A stretch of DNA of 38,408 nucleotides from Clostridia bacterium (GTDB taxonomy: Bacteria > Bacillota > Clostridia > Christensenellales > CAG-138), in NCBI GenBank assembly GCA_017440405.1, contig JAFSHG010000083.1:1-38408 (forward strand), read 5' to 3'. Both the position numbers and the translations under genes were made by a program. The notes under the pieces were generated by a model that saw nothing but the letters and a program-made list of their open reading frames with translations, searched no databases and was not told the origin of the DNA. Positions within the stretch are counted from its first letter, which is position 1. Each line of letters opens with the position of its first letter. Below are positions 1-7,825 of the stretch, in pieces.

Positions 1-300
1 GGTGTCGGTTCCTCACTCACGGGCGGAGTAGGTGTCGGTTCCTCGCTCTCGGGCGGCGTGGGTGTCGGTTCCGCGCTCACGGGCGGCGTGGGTGTCGGTT
101 CCTCACTCTCGGGCGGCGTGGGTGTTGGTTCCTCGCTCACGGGCGGAGTGGGTGTCGGTTCCTCACTCTCAGGCGGTGTGGGTGTCGGTTCCTCGCTCAC
201 GGGCGGAGTGGGTGTCGGTTCCTCGCTCTCGGGCGGTGTGGGTGTCGGTTCCTCACTCTCGGGCGGTGTGGGTGTTGGTTCCTCACTCTCGGGCGGTGCA
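1..300. repeat. 30-bp tandem repeat array coding a PPESEEPTPT linker
   Basis: Ten consecutive 30-bp units run from the window edge to about base 300 with few substitutions. Read on the minus strand in the frame of the LRR protein, each unit codes a decapeptide of the form PP[E/V]S[E/A]EPTPT. The array probably continues beyond base 1. The unit length keeps the frame, so copy-number change would alter stalk length without breaking the gene. Confidence 0.95.
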
Positions 301-2210
301 GGTGTGCCATACAGTGCTGTTATTGTAATATCTCCTGTGATAGGCTCACCGTCATAGTCCCAACCTGTGAATGCTTCTGCACCCTCATGATACGGGGGTT
401 CGGGCAGGTTTACAAGCACCGTGCCGTCTTTTATGTAGCTTGTCAGATATTCCCTTCCGTCATATGCGTCTATGTATGTTACTTCGTGACAGTTTTCGGG
501 GTCAAACTCCTGTGACGGATATCCCGTGTAATTCCTGCACTCAGTACCGCGTGCATAGTACAGGGTGAAGTCATCGGGACACCCCTCAAACATAATTCCA
601 TCCAAATTCCGCATATCGGAGTAGAAGTACACCCCTTTAAGCTGTGAACAATATGCCAATGCATACTTTTCAAAATCCACCGCATGGAAAAACGATATTG
701 AAGTTAAAGAATCACAGTTATCGAATGCACTCTCACCAACGAAAAGAACCTGTGACACATCCACCTCGGCAAGCGCAGTGCAGTGACAAAGTGCCAAATC
801 GCCTATGTACGCTACCTTCGGAAATGATAGGGTTTCAATCTTTGAGCAAGAGTAAAGTGCATTTTCATCTAATCTTCTGACATTCGGTGCCGTGAAGTTG
901 CTGATCTGCTCACAGCCGTAGAACGCCTCTTCACCTATGACCTCAACACCGGGCATACTTACGGATGTGATATTATTATTTCTCCAAAATGCCCCGGCTG
1001 CAATTTCCGTTACAAGGGGTGACACCGCAATTTCGCCTTGTGCAGATGGGTATGATTCCAGTTTCGTCTTGTCCTTGTTGTACAGAAAGCCTGACTCTGC
1101 TGCATAGTGCGTATTTTCATCTGCAACGGTTATATTTGTAAGCAACACACAGCTTGCAAACGCTCCTGCACCTATCATCTCTGTGGCAGCAGGTATTTCT
1201 ACGGAAGCAAGCGCAGTACATTCATAAAATGCCATATCGTCAATCGTCCGAACAAGCGGCATGGAAACGCTTTGAAGTGATGTGCAGTACCTGAATGCCC
1301 CATAACCTATATTTATCACATTCGGCATTTCCAAGTTCTGTATATCTTCGCACCAAGTGAAAGCACATTCTTCCACATCGGTTACAAGCGGCATGGACAC
1401 ATCTGTAAGAGCAGACGGCATGAATCCGTCGCTTGACACGTTGAATGCAAATGCACCTATGCGTGTTGCATGGGGCATTTCCACCGTACGCAGATTTTCG
1501 CAGCCGTAAAAAGCGGAGTCGGCAATAATCGTTGCCTTATTTGTGTTCACGGACTCAACCGTTGTATTATAGCGAAATCCCGCAACACATTTCACTTCAT
1601 CGGATAGTACCACACTTTCTGACCTACCCTGATAGTACACCAAAACGCCGTCTCCGAGCATAACATATTCGTCGGAGATATTATCAAGCCACTGTGTGCC
1701 TAAAAAATTTCCGCCTGCTGCTTCCTTTAACTTGGGTGCGGAAACATCTGCAAGTGCATATGACCTAGCAAAAACGCCCTCATCCAAAGTTAAAAGTTCG
1801 GGCATATCTATGGATGTAAGCGCAGCACAATCCATAAATGCCATAGAGCCGATATGTGTAACTTTCGGCAAAACCACATTTTCAAGACCTGTGCTTTCAA
1901 ATGCGCTGAGACCGATATATTTCACAGACGGCATTTGTATACTTTTCAGACCCGTCCTGGATAAAAAAGCGTACTCGCCTATTGCGGTTACGGGATAACC
2001 GTTTATGGTTTCGGGGATAACAAGCGATTCGGGAACATCACTTATACATCCCGTAATCGTGATTTCTCCGTCTTCCAACGAGTATAGAAACCCGTCATAT
2101 TCGAAATTTACCGCTGCGTCACCTGAGGCGAACTCGGCAGCAAAAGTGGGTATCACAATGGATATCAGCATCCCCACTGCACATATGAGTGCAAAAATTT
2201 TTCTTTTCAT
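1..2210 (-). CDS. Secreted BspA-like leucine-rich-repeat surface protein (3' end outside window)
   Basis: The reading frame opens at 2210 and stays open to base 1, giving at least 736 residues without a stop, so the C-terminus is missing. The start follows a strong AAAGGAGT site. Residues 1-24 form a signal peptide (MKRKIFALICAVGMLISIVIPTFA). Next come about 15 LRR_5 (BspA/Treponema) repeats of roughly 23 residues, with the recurring pattern 'IG..AF..C..L..V.MP'. A short segment near residues 575-635 (WDYDGEPITGDITITALYG) resembles a Listeria-Bacteroides/InlB B-repeat. The visible end is a decapeptide linker, PPESEEPTPT, repeated ten times. The architecture is that of a cell-surface adhesin with a stalk; an anchor may lie beyond the edge. 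The family is known for host or matrix binding in oral and gut bacteria; the ligand cannot be told from sequence. Confidence 0.9.
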   Translation of the reverse strand, partial: MKRKIFALICAVGMLISIVIPTFAAEFASGDAAVNFEYDGFLYSLEDGEITITGCISDVPESLVIPETINGYPVTAIGEYAFLSRTGLKSIQMPSVKYIGLSAFESTGLENVVLPKVTHIGSMAFMDCAALTSIDMPELLTLDEGVFARSYALADVSAPKLKEAAGGNFLGTQWLDNISDEYVMLGDGVLVYYQGRSESVVLSDEVKCVAGFRYNTTVESVNTNKATIIADSAFYGCENLRTVEMPHATRIGAFAFNVSSDGFMPSALTDVSMPLVTDVEECAFTWCEDIQNLEMPNVINIGYGAFRYCTSLQSVSMPLVRTIDDMAFYECTALASVEIPAATEMIGAGAFASCVLLTNITVADENTHYAAESGFLYNKDKTKLESYPSAQGEIAVSPLVTEIAAGAFWRNNNITSVSMPGVEVIGEEAFYGCEQISNFTAPNVRRLDENALYSCSKIETLSFPKVAYIGDLALCHCTALAEVDVSQVLFVGESAFDNCDSLTSISFFHAVDFEKYALAYCSQLKGVYFYSDMRNLDGIMFEGCPDDFTLYYARGTECRNYTGYPSQEFDPENCHEVTYIDAYDGREYLTSYIKDGTVLVNLPEPPYHEGAEAFTGWDYDGEPITGDITITALYGTPAPPESEEPTPTPPESEEPTPTPPESEEPTPTPPVSEEPTPTPPESEEPTPTPPVSEEPTPTPPESEEPTPTPPVSAEPTPTPPESEEPTPTPPVSEEPT

Positions 2211-2243
2211 TAAAAAGCAAACTCCTTTTCTTTTATTTTGCAA

Positions 2244-2272
2244 ATGATATCACATTGGGTTCATAAAATCAA
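2244..2272 (-). promoter_or_regulatory. Sigma-A-type promoter of the LRR protein gene
   Basis: Reading on the minus strand: -35 TTGATT at 2272-2267, a 17-bp spacer, and -10 TATCAT at 2249-2244 preceded by TGA (extended -10). The predicted start of transcription near 2237 leaves a leader of about 27 bases that contains the ribosome-binding site. Confidence 0.65.
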
Positions 2273-2337
2273 ACCGCCGTATTTTCCTGCTGTGTTCATT
2301 GTGTCGGGAGCTTGGGTATAAAAATCTCCCTTTACAC

Positions 2338-2366
2338 TTTACAAAAGCTGTGTTTTGAAATATAAT
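2338..2366 (+). promoter_or_regulatory. Sigma-A-type promoter of mrnC, nearly leaderless
   Basis: TTTACA at 2338-2343, a 17-bp spacer and a perfect TATAAT at 2361-2366. Transcription would start around 2373-2374, which is the A of the mrnC start codon, and no ribosome-binding site precedes that codon. Confidence 0.7.
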
Positions 2367-2373
2367 ATTGAGT

Positions 2374-2856
2374 ATGGATAGTTGTAATTTAAATGCAGAT
2401 AAATGTGCCGAAAATTCACTGTACGAAACAGTAAAACAGTCTTTTTCCGAAGCGGATAAAAAAGACCCCGCACAAATCGCCCCGTTGACGCTGGCATACA
2501 TAGGTGACACCGTGTATGACCTGTATGTGCGCTCATACCTTATAAGCACGAGTTCTTTCCCGGTGAATCGGCTGCATGTTATGAGTACAAAGCTGGTTTG
2601 TTCATCGTCGCAAGCGGATTCTTTTCACCGCATTGAGGACATGCTCACGGAACAAGAGCTTGCTGTTTTCAAGCGGGGACGGAACACTCACTCTGCCGTA
2701 CCGAAAAACTCCGACTGTGTAAAATACCGTATTGCAACGGGTTTGGAAGCACTTTTGGGATTTTTATACTTATCTGGAGACGATGACAGACTTTCACAGA
2801 TTATGCAAAAAATACTCATCGAAGGAGGACAAATACAATGCCCGAAAGAAAACTGA
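2374..2856 (+). CDS. mrnC: Mini-ribonuclease III
   Basis: Mini-III is a dimeric RNase III-like nuclease without a double-stranded-RNA-binding domain that matures 23S rRNA in Firmicutes. The 160-residue protein shows both family signatures: LAYIGDTVYDLYVRSYL near residues 40-56 (catalytic Asp) and FKRGRN..S..PKN followed by YRIATGLEALLGFLYL (catalytic Glu). I place the start at ATG 2374; an in-frame TTG at 2368 is an alternative. Neither has a Shine-Dalgarno, and the promoter ends only 7 bases upstream, which fits leaderless initiation. It overlaps thyX by 19 bases, so translational coupling is likely. In many Firmicutes mrnC sits beside cysS and rlmB; here those are absent and only the thyX neighbour is present. 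Confidence 0.93.
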   Translation: MDSCNLNADKCAENSLYETVKQSFSEADKKDPAQIAPLTLAYIGDTVYDLYVRSYLISTSSFPVNRLHVMSTKLVCSSSQADSFHRIEDMLTEQELAVFKRGRNTHSAVPKNSDCVKYRIATGLEALLGFLYLSGDDDRLSQIMQKILIEGGQIQCPKEN

Positions 2857-3611
2857 ATGTAGCACTGCTTCAATACACCCCCGCACCTGCCGAAACCATA
2901 GCACTTGCAGGCCGACTTTGTTATTCCGCCAGCGACATATCCTCACTTAACGATAAGTCCAAAGGGACAGCGGATAAATTCGTGCAAAAACTACTTGATT
3001 TAGGGCATCTCTCACCCATAGAACATGCATCCTTTACTTTTGGCGCAGAGGGTGTGTCACGTGCACTTTTAGCTCAGATAACACGCCACAGGATTGCCAG
3101 CTTTTCCGTGCAATCACAGCGTTATGTGCAACAGACCGAGATGAATTACGTGATACCGAAGTCCGTACACGCACTCGGCACGGATGCAGTGGAGGAGTTT
3201 GAAAACCAAATGTCACAGATACACGAGTGGTACAATTCATGGCTCAGCAAAGGTATCCCTGCCGAGGACGCACGTTTTGTGTTGCCCAACGCCGCCGAAA
3301 CACGCATGGTATTCACCATGAACGCCAGAGAGCTTCTGCTCTTTTTCAAACTGCGCTGCTGCCAAAGAGCACAGTGGGAAATTCGTGCCCTTGCATGGGT
3401 AATGCTCGGCATAGTACGCCGTGAAGCTCCGCAATTGTTTGAACAGGCAGGCGGCCCTTCTTGTGTAAGTCAGGGCGCTTGCAGCGAGGGTAAAATGACA
3501 TGCAAAATGGCTGCTCAAGTACGGGAGTTTGATCAAAAACTGAATGCAATTTGCAGGAACGGAGCAAGCGATGAAGAAATTCTCAGTTTTGTTGAAGAAA
3601 ATCTTATATAA
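2838..3611 (+). CDS. thyX: FAD-dependent thymidylate synthase
   Basis: ThyX makes dTMP from dUMP with methylene-tetrahydrofolate, FAD and NADPH, independently of ThyA. The 257-residue protein carries the signature RHRX7S as RHRIASFSVQS followed by QRY. In the longer form of the motif, RHRxxSxNxxSxRY, the Asn position is Ser here. The start ATG at 2838 follows GGAGG at a good distance inside the end of mrnC. The C-terminal region contains the conserved WEIRALA and FEQAGGPSC segments. It is the second gene of the plus-strand operon and overlaps the reading frame of the following lipoprotein. Confidence 0.95.
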   Translation: MPERKLNVALLQYTPAPAETIALAGRLCYSASDISSLNDKSKGTADKFVQKLLDLGHLSPIEHASFTFGAEGVSRALLAQITRHRIASFSVQSQRYVQQTEMNYVIPKSVHALGTDAVEEFENQMSQIHEWYNSWLSKGIPAEDARFVLPNAAETRMVFTMNARELLLFFKLRCCQRAQWEIRALAWVMLGIVRREAPQLFEQAGGPSCVSQGACSEGKMTCKMAAQVREFDQKLNAICRNGASDEEILSFVEENLI

Positions 3612-4539
3612 TTCAAAGCACGTCTCGGCACTTGTCTTTGCCTTGTGCTTCGTGTTTCTTGCCGCTTCATGCAGCGTTTTTTCGGGGATAGAGGCAAACC
3701 CGGACGGAGCGGATAATACGCTGCCGCTTGACCCGCGTGACGGCATTGGGTATATTTCGTCTGCGAATCTCTATTACAGGTTCTCCGATACAGATTTTTT
3801 GATACCGTACAGTGCCGACATAGAATTTACCTCCAACGAACGCCCCGAATACGCCATATTGCGTGAGCTTTTATCACGCACACATTCAGATTCCGTGTAC
3901 ACCACGGCAATCCCCCGTGAGGTGGAAGTGGTGGACATGGCAGAGAGCGGCAATGTTCTGTTTGTCACTTTGAACGCTGCTTTTTTAAATGACGAATTGT
4001 ATTCAGGCCGTGACGAACGCCGCATTGCCGTTTGTCAGATTGTGAACACCCTCACCGAGTACAGGAATACTCCCGTGCAAATTCTCATTGACCGCAGTGA
4101 AAACAGTATGGGTGAACGTGTGAGTTATACGGACTTGGGGTTTGAATCACAGTACGATTTATCCACGGATTATGCAGCTCCTTTCACTTTCACAAAGAGC
4201 ATCGTCACAACCCCCGAAGTAATATTGAAACACTCCGTTGAATGCTTGAAAGCGGGCTATTACGATAAGGCGGCGCACTTTTTTGTAAGCAACACCAAAA
4301 AGCGTAATATAACAGCCGATGACCTCATGAAATTCAACTCACTTTGTACCGTCCAGTCGCTTGAAGTGATAAGCGTTGATACGGGATTTAACTCTGCCGA
4401 TGTTTTGTGTAAAATCATAACGGTAAATGCAGATTCCGAGGAATACGTTTTTGAGGGGAAAATAACCATGTCGGCTTTTGACTCCCTGTATAAAGTAGTA
4501 TATGAAAGTTTCATGGACTGTGCAGGAGGTGTGGGATGA
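3571..4539 (+). CDS. GerMN-domain lipoprotein (first of a pair)
   Basis: I choose ATG 3571, because CGGAG lies 7 bases upstream; an in-frame ATG at 3544 is possible but has no ribosome-binding site. This gives 322 residues. The N-terminus has a basic segment, a hydrophobic stretch and a lipobox AASC with Cys34, so the mature protein should be a membrane-anchored lipoprotein. Residues about 80-190 match the GerMN (sporulation and germination) domain, including LFVTLNAAFL and the segment AVCQIVNTLTEYRNTPVQILID. The rest (about 205-320) has alternating helices and strands that could be an NTF2-like fold; this is a guess. The start lies within the end of thyX and the stop overlaps the next GerMN gene as ATGA. 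GerMN proteins occur in spore germination and also as envelope proteins of non-sporulating bacteria, so the role is uncertain. Confidence 0.8.
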   Translation: MKKFSVLLKKILYNSKHVSALVFALCFVFLAASCSVFSGIEANPDGADNTLPLDPRDGIGYISSANLYYRFSDTDFLIPYSADIEFTSNERPEYAILRELLSRTHSDSVYTTAIPREVEVVDMAESGNVLFVTLNAAFLNDELYSGRDERRIAVCQIVNTLTEYRNTPVQILIDRSENSMGERVSYTDLGFESQYDLSTDYAAPFTFTKSIVTTPEVILKHSVECLKAGYYDKAAHFFVSNTKKRNITADDLMKFNSLCTVQSLEVISVDTGFNSADVLCKIITVNADSEEYVFEGKITMSAFDSLYKVVYESFMDCAGGVG

Positions 4540-5957
4540 AAACACTGTGTGCTTTAACGTCTGTTTTGCTCTGTGCGTGCATTTTGCTTTCTGCGTGCGG
4601 AAAAAACAACACCAAAGATAATACGGATTACGTTGCGCCCGATAAATTTACATTTGAACAAAAAGCCGAAACAGGCAGTTTTAATGCCAAACTATACACT
4701 GTCTCGGGCAAAGAATTAAAAAGCAGCACCGCAAAAATAGAGCTTTTCGGTGAGCTGTCTGCCATAGATGCGCTCATGGAAGCCCTGTTTTCGCAAACAT
4801 CTCTTTCTCAGGGGATTGCCTCGGAAATACGCTTTACCGGCGCACTTTTATCGTATGATGTATGTGTGGTATCATTGGAAGGGAAGATGCATGAGAACAT
4901 AAACGACTGGTTTTTATTGGAACTTGTAATCACCAACACTCTTCACGACTTTTGCGGTGCAGAAACCGTCACATTCCTGCTCAATGGCTCTGCTCCCGAG
5001 TACAACGGTATTCCGCTCGGTGCATCTCTTGTGAGTGAATATCCGCCCGATGAATATATAACACACCGAAAAGAAGAACACGACATGGACACACAGGAAA
5101 AAGGACAGATTTCCGGTAATACAGTCCACTTTATTCCCATTCACGGTGAGAATTACATGAAGGCTCAGGTGAAAGCCGACAAGATTTTTTCATACGGTGA
5201 CAGCTTAAAAAATCGCATTGAAACCCTCTTGCATCAGCATGACAAGGAGCTTACACGCTCACATAATAAGAGTGAATCGCCTCTTTTGGAAAGTTGTTAT
5301 TCACACACTCTCCGAAAGACCAAGGAGCTTACATCGGGAAAAGTCTACATAAACCTCAGAAAAACAACGGCGTGCAGTATAGACAGTAAAGTATTTGCAG
5401 ACTGTGTTGCATTCACACTCATAAGCAATATACCGGGTATACAAGAGGTGAGCATAACCATTGATGAATCCGTCTACACATGCTCATATCCGAATTGCAC
5501 ACTCAGTTTGGGAACTGACTTTACCGCCTTTTACCCCATGCGTGACGAAAGCACATTGGAGAGCGTGGAAATAGTGGTGCCCAGCGAAAAACGCCACGAT
5601 GCAAAGACTATACTGGATAATCTGCTTCTGTCAAAGAACACAAGAGGCACTCTCTTCCCCGACTATCTTTATTCGCAAATTACGGTTATTGGCCTGTCTG
5701 ACGGTGTTTTGGCGGTTTCTTTCCCGGATAATGTGCGGGATAGAGTTATGGAAAATTTCATTGAATCCGACGCTCATTACAAGGACAGCAATATGCGTGA
5801 GAGACTTTTCATATACACCATTGTAAACAGTCTTACGCAGCTGCCCGATGTGAAGCGAGTGCTTTTCATGAACAGCAGTGAAAGCGCATGTGATAAGCTC
5901 ATAAATATTTATTTGGGCGTACCGCTTTATCGAAACCCGGGACTGGAAGCAGATTGA
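4536..5957 (+). CDS. Multi-GerMN lipoprotein (second of a pair)
   Basis: This 473-residue protein starts at an ATGA overlap with the preceding lipoprotein, with GGAGG just upstream. The lipobox LSAC has Cys21. At least two GerMN-like modules are visible: one at about 50-165 (ending ETVTFLLNGSAPEYNGIPLG) and one at about 335-465 (ending VKRVLFMNSSESACDKL). A third, degenerate module may lie between them (about 195-320). B. subtilis GerM has two GerMN domains and acts in sporulation. The tandem of a single-domain and a multi-domain GerMN lipoprotein behind thyX suggests a cooperating pair on the outer face of the membrane, but nothing in the window says whether the organism sporulates. Confidence 0.78.
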   Translation: MKTLCALTSVLLCACILLSACGKNNTKDNTDYVAPDKFTFEQKAETGSFNAKLYTVSGKELKSSTAKIELFGELSAIDALMEALFSQTSLSQGIASEIRFTGALLSYDVCVVSLEGKMHENINDWFLLELVITNTLHDFCGAETVTFLLNGSAPEYNGIPLGASLVSEYPPDEYITHRKEEHDMDTQEKGQISGNTVHFIPIHGENYMKAQVKADKIFSYGDSLKNRIETLLHQHDKELTRSHNKSESPLLESCYSHTLRKTKELTSGKVYINLRKTTACSIDSKVFADCVAFTLISNIPGIQEVSITIDESVYTCSYPNCTLSLGTDFTAFYPMRDESTLESVEIVVPSEKRHDAKTILDNLLLSKNTRGTLFPDYLYSQITVIGLSDGVLAVSFPDNVRDRVMENFIESDAHYKDSNMRERLFIYTIVNSLTQLPDVKRVLFMNSSESACDKLINIYLGVPLYRNPGLEAD

Positions 5958-5988
5958 TTTTTACAACACCACGGAGAACATAACATAT

Positions 5989-7365
5989 ATGAAAACAGAT
6001 TTATTGATAGCAGAGATAGGTTCAACTACCACGCTTGTAAACGCATTCAACGGAATACATACAGGCGACGTGCGTTTTATCGGTCAGGGCTGTGCGCCCA
6101 CCACCGTTGCCGAGGGCGATGTGCGAGTGGGTCTTTCCGCTGCCGTAAAAGATTTGGAATCAAGACTGGGAGAGGATATAGATCCCCTTGAAATGTTTGC
6201 CACATCCTCAGCGGCAGGCGGACTTCGCATGAGTGTTCACGGGCTCGTGTACGACATGACGGTGAAGGCGGCACACGCAGCAGCACTTGGTGCAGGAGCC
6301 ATTGTAAAGCTTGCAACGGCAGGCGTCTTATCGGAGTACGATTTGGAGGACATAATGGCCACCAACCCCAATCTCATACTCTTGGCAGGCGGCACGGATT
6401 ACGGTGAGAGAGAAACGGCGGTAAAGAATGCCCGTGCGCTCGCATCGTGCGGAATAAAAGTTCCCGTGATATACGCAGGTAATATTCAGAATCAAACCAT
6501 TATAAAGCGAATTTTTGATGAAGCGGATATACCGTGCTACATAACGGATAATGTGTATCCAAAGCTGGACATGCTCACCATAGAACCCGCACGACGCATA
6601 ATACACAAGGTTTTTGAGGAACACATAACAAAGGCGCAGGGCATGTCGCATGTGCGTGATATGGTGACGGGTGCCATAATCCCCACCCCGGGAGCTGTCA
6701 TGGAAGCGGCACAACTTCTCTATGCCGATATAGGCGACCTCATGGTTATGGATATAGGCGGAGCAACAACGGATGTACACTCGGTGACGCAGGGTTCAGC
6801 CGAAATTGCCGTAATACAAACCACACCCGAACCATTTGCAAAACGCACCGTGGAGGGCGATTTGGGGCTGTATGTGAATGCCTCTCATGTAATAGACATA
6901 ATAGGCGCAGACGTGTTGTCACAAAAACTGCAATGTGACTTATCGGAGGAGATGAAAAACTATCTCCCCATTCCGAAGACAAAAATGCAGTTTGACATAG
7001 CCCATGCGCTTTGCCTGTGTGCAGGTAAGACGGCTTTTGAAAGGCATTGCGGTCGTTTGCGCTACATATACGGACCTTCCGGGCGACAGACCATTGCCGA
7101 GGGAAAGGATTTAACTCAGATAAAGTACATCATAGCAACGGGCGGAGCTCTCACCAGACTTCCCGAACACAAGAGCATACTCCGTTCCATCGCAGACTGC
7201 AATGCAAACGGTATGTTGCTTGCACCACCCCCGGGGCGAATCAAGCTCCTATACGACCAAGACTACATACTCGCCTCTTTGGGCGTCATGAGCAAAAAAT
7301 ATCCCGAAGCGGCACTCGCGCTCATGAAAAAAAGTATGGGATTTGATGAATACTTGAAACCTTGA
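5989..7365 (+). CDS. glmL: GlmL/MutL-family ASKHA ATPase
   Basis: This 458-residue protein belongs to the glutamate-mutase-associated MutL family (not the mismatch-repair MutL). ASKHA-fold nucleotide motifs are visible: a phosphate-1 loop EIGSTTTLVNAF at about 8-19, a phosphate-2 loop MVMDIGGATTDVHSV near 252-266, and an adenosine-type motif IATGGAL near 382. Family members usually sit with cobalamin-dependent glutamate mutase or ornithine aminomutase genes and are thought to act as chaperone or reactivating factors. No mutase subunit is present here. CGGAG precedes the start, and the gap to the GerMN gene is only 31 bases, so it likely shares that transcript. The family assignment is firm; the substrate system is unknown. 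Confidence 0.82.
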   Translation: MKTDLLIAEIGSTTTLVNAFNGIHTGDVRFIGQGCAPTTVAEGDVRVGLSAAVKDLESRLGEDIDPLEMFATSSAAGGLRMSVHGLVYDMTVKAAHAAALGAGAIVKLATAGVLSEYDLEDIMATNPNLILLAGGTDYGERETAVKNARALASCGIKVPVIYAGNIQNQTIIKRIFDEADIPCYITDNVYPKLDMLTIEPARRIIHKVFEEHITKAQGMSHVRDMVTGAIIPTPGAVMEAAQLLYADIGDLMVMDIGGATTDVHSVTQGSAEIAVIQTTPEPFAKRTVEGDLGLYVNASHVIDIIGADVLSQKLQCDLSEEMKNYLPIPKTKMQFDIAHALCLCAGKTAFERHCGRLRYIYGPSGRQTIAEGKDLTQIKYIIATGGALTRLPEHKSILRSIADCNANGMLLAPPPGRIKLLYDQDYILASLGVMSKKYPEAALALMKKSMGFDEYLKP

Positions 7366-7382
7366 TTGTAATATGTTAAAAT
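7354..7382 (+). promoter_or_regulatory. Promoter for the pstA-holB-ricT group, inside the end of glmL
   Basis: TTGAAA at 7354-7359, a 17-bp spacer and TAAAAT at 7377-7382 with an upstream TGT (extended -10). It overlaps the glmL stop codon region. Transcription from about 7389 would give a leader of roughly 107 bases that contains two hairpins. Confidence 0.6.
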
Positions 7383-7438
7383 AGAATTGCAGGAGTGTAC
7401 TCATATTACTTTATCGCACTTTTGCCGTGATGCAAAAC

Positions 7439-7467
7439 AAAACGGTTACACGGTGTTGCCGTTTTTT
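7439..7467 (+). terminator. Hairpin with U-run in front of pstA (terminator or attenuator)
   Basis: AAAACGG at 7439-7445 pairs with CCGTTTT at 7459-7465, and the following T-run reaches 7467. It would end transcripts coming from glmL. It also lies downstream of the pstA promoter, so it could attenuate pstA. A second small hairpin, TTTTGC/GCAAAA with a 6-base loop, lies just before it at 7420-7437. Confidence 0.5.
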
Positions 7468-7495
7468 AGGAGATTAGCTGAAAGGAATGAAAGAT

Positions 7496-7825
7496 ATGAA
7501 GTTATTATTTGCCGTGGTTCAGAACGAAGATGCAAAAAAACTCATACGGGCACTGAATGATGACGGCTTTGCAGTAACTAAAATTGCCTCATCGGGCGGT
7601 TTTCTGCAAGGCGGTAATACCACCGTCATGATGGGAATGGACGATGAGCGTGTGGAACAGGCACTGGAAATCATAAGGCGTGAGTCCAAGGTGCGAAAGA
7701 GATACACCGTAGCACCGCAGGCTACCATGATAGGCTACACCATGTCGAACCCTACCCCCATTGAAATTACAGTGGGCGGTGCAGTGGTATTCATGTGCGA
7801 TGTATGGAGGTATGAGCACTTTTGA
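7496..7825 (+). CDS. pstA: Cyclic-di-AMP receptor PstA/DarA (YaaQ family)
   Basis: PstA is a PII-like homotrimer that binds c-di-AMP in Firmicutes; its output is not well understood. The 109-residue protein matches from MKLLFAVVQNEDAKKL onward, with the conserved TKIASSGGFLQGGNTTVMMG segment that forms the ligand-binding loop, and the C-terminal VGGAVVFMCDVWRYEHF. I start at ATG 7496 because AAAGGA lies 9 bases upstream; ATG 7487 in the same frame would add MKD. The order pstA-holB-ricT is the same as in B. subtilis (yaaQ-holB-yaaT). The stop overlaps the TTG start of holB. Confidence 0.92.
   Translation: MKLLFAVVQNEDAKKLIRALNDDGFAVTKIASSGGFLQGGNTTVMMGMDDERVEQALEIIRRESKVRKRYTVAPQATMIGYTMSNPTPIEITVGGAVVFMCDVWRYEHF

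Noticed and set aside
1..300. Possible CRISPR array
   Set aside because: The 30-bp units are directly adjacent with no spacers, and they code an in-frame decapeptide in the LRR protein.
32..357. Two plus-strand open frames across the repeat array
   Set aside because: They are products of the repeat's base composition; the minus-strand frame has the signal peptide, LRR domain and ribosome-binding site.
2306..2330. GGGAG/CTCCC hairpin in the gap between the LRR gene and mrnC
   Set aside because: The 5-bp stem has a 14-base loop and no T-run, so it is too weak to call.
3237..3746. Minus-strand open frame across thyX and the GerMN gene
   Set aside because: It lies opposite two well-supported genes and shows no family features.
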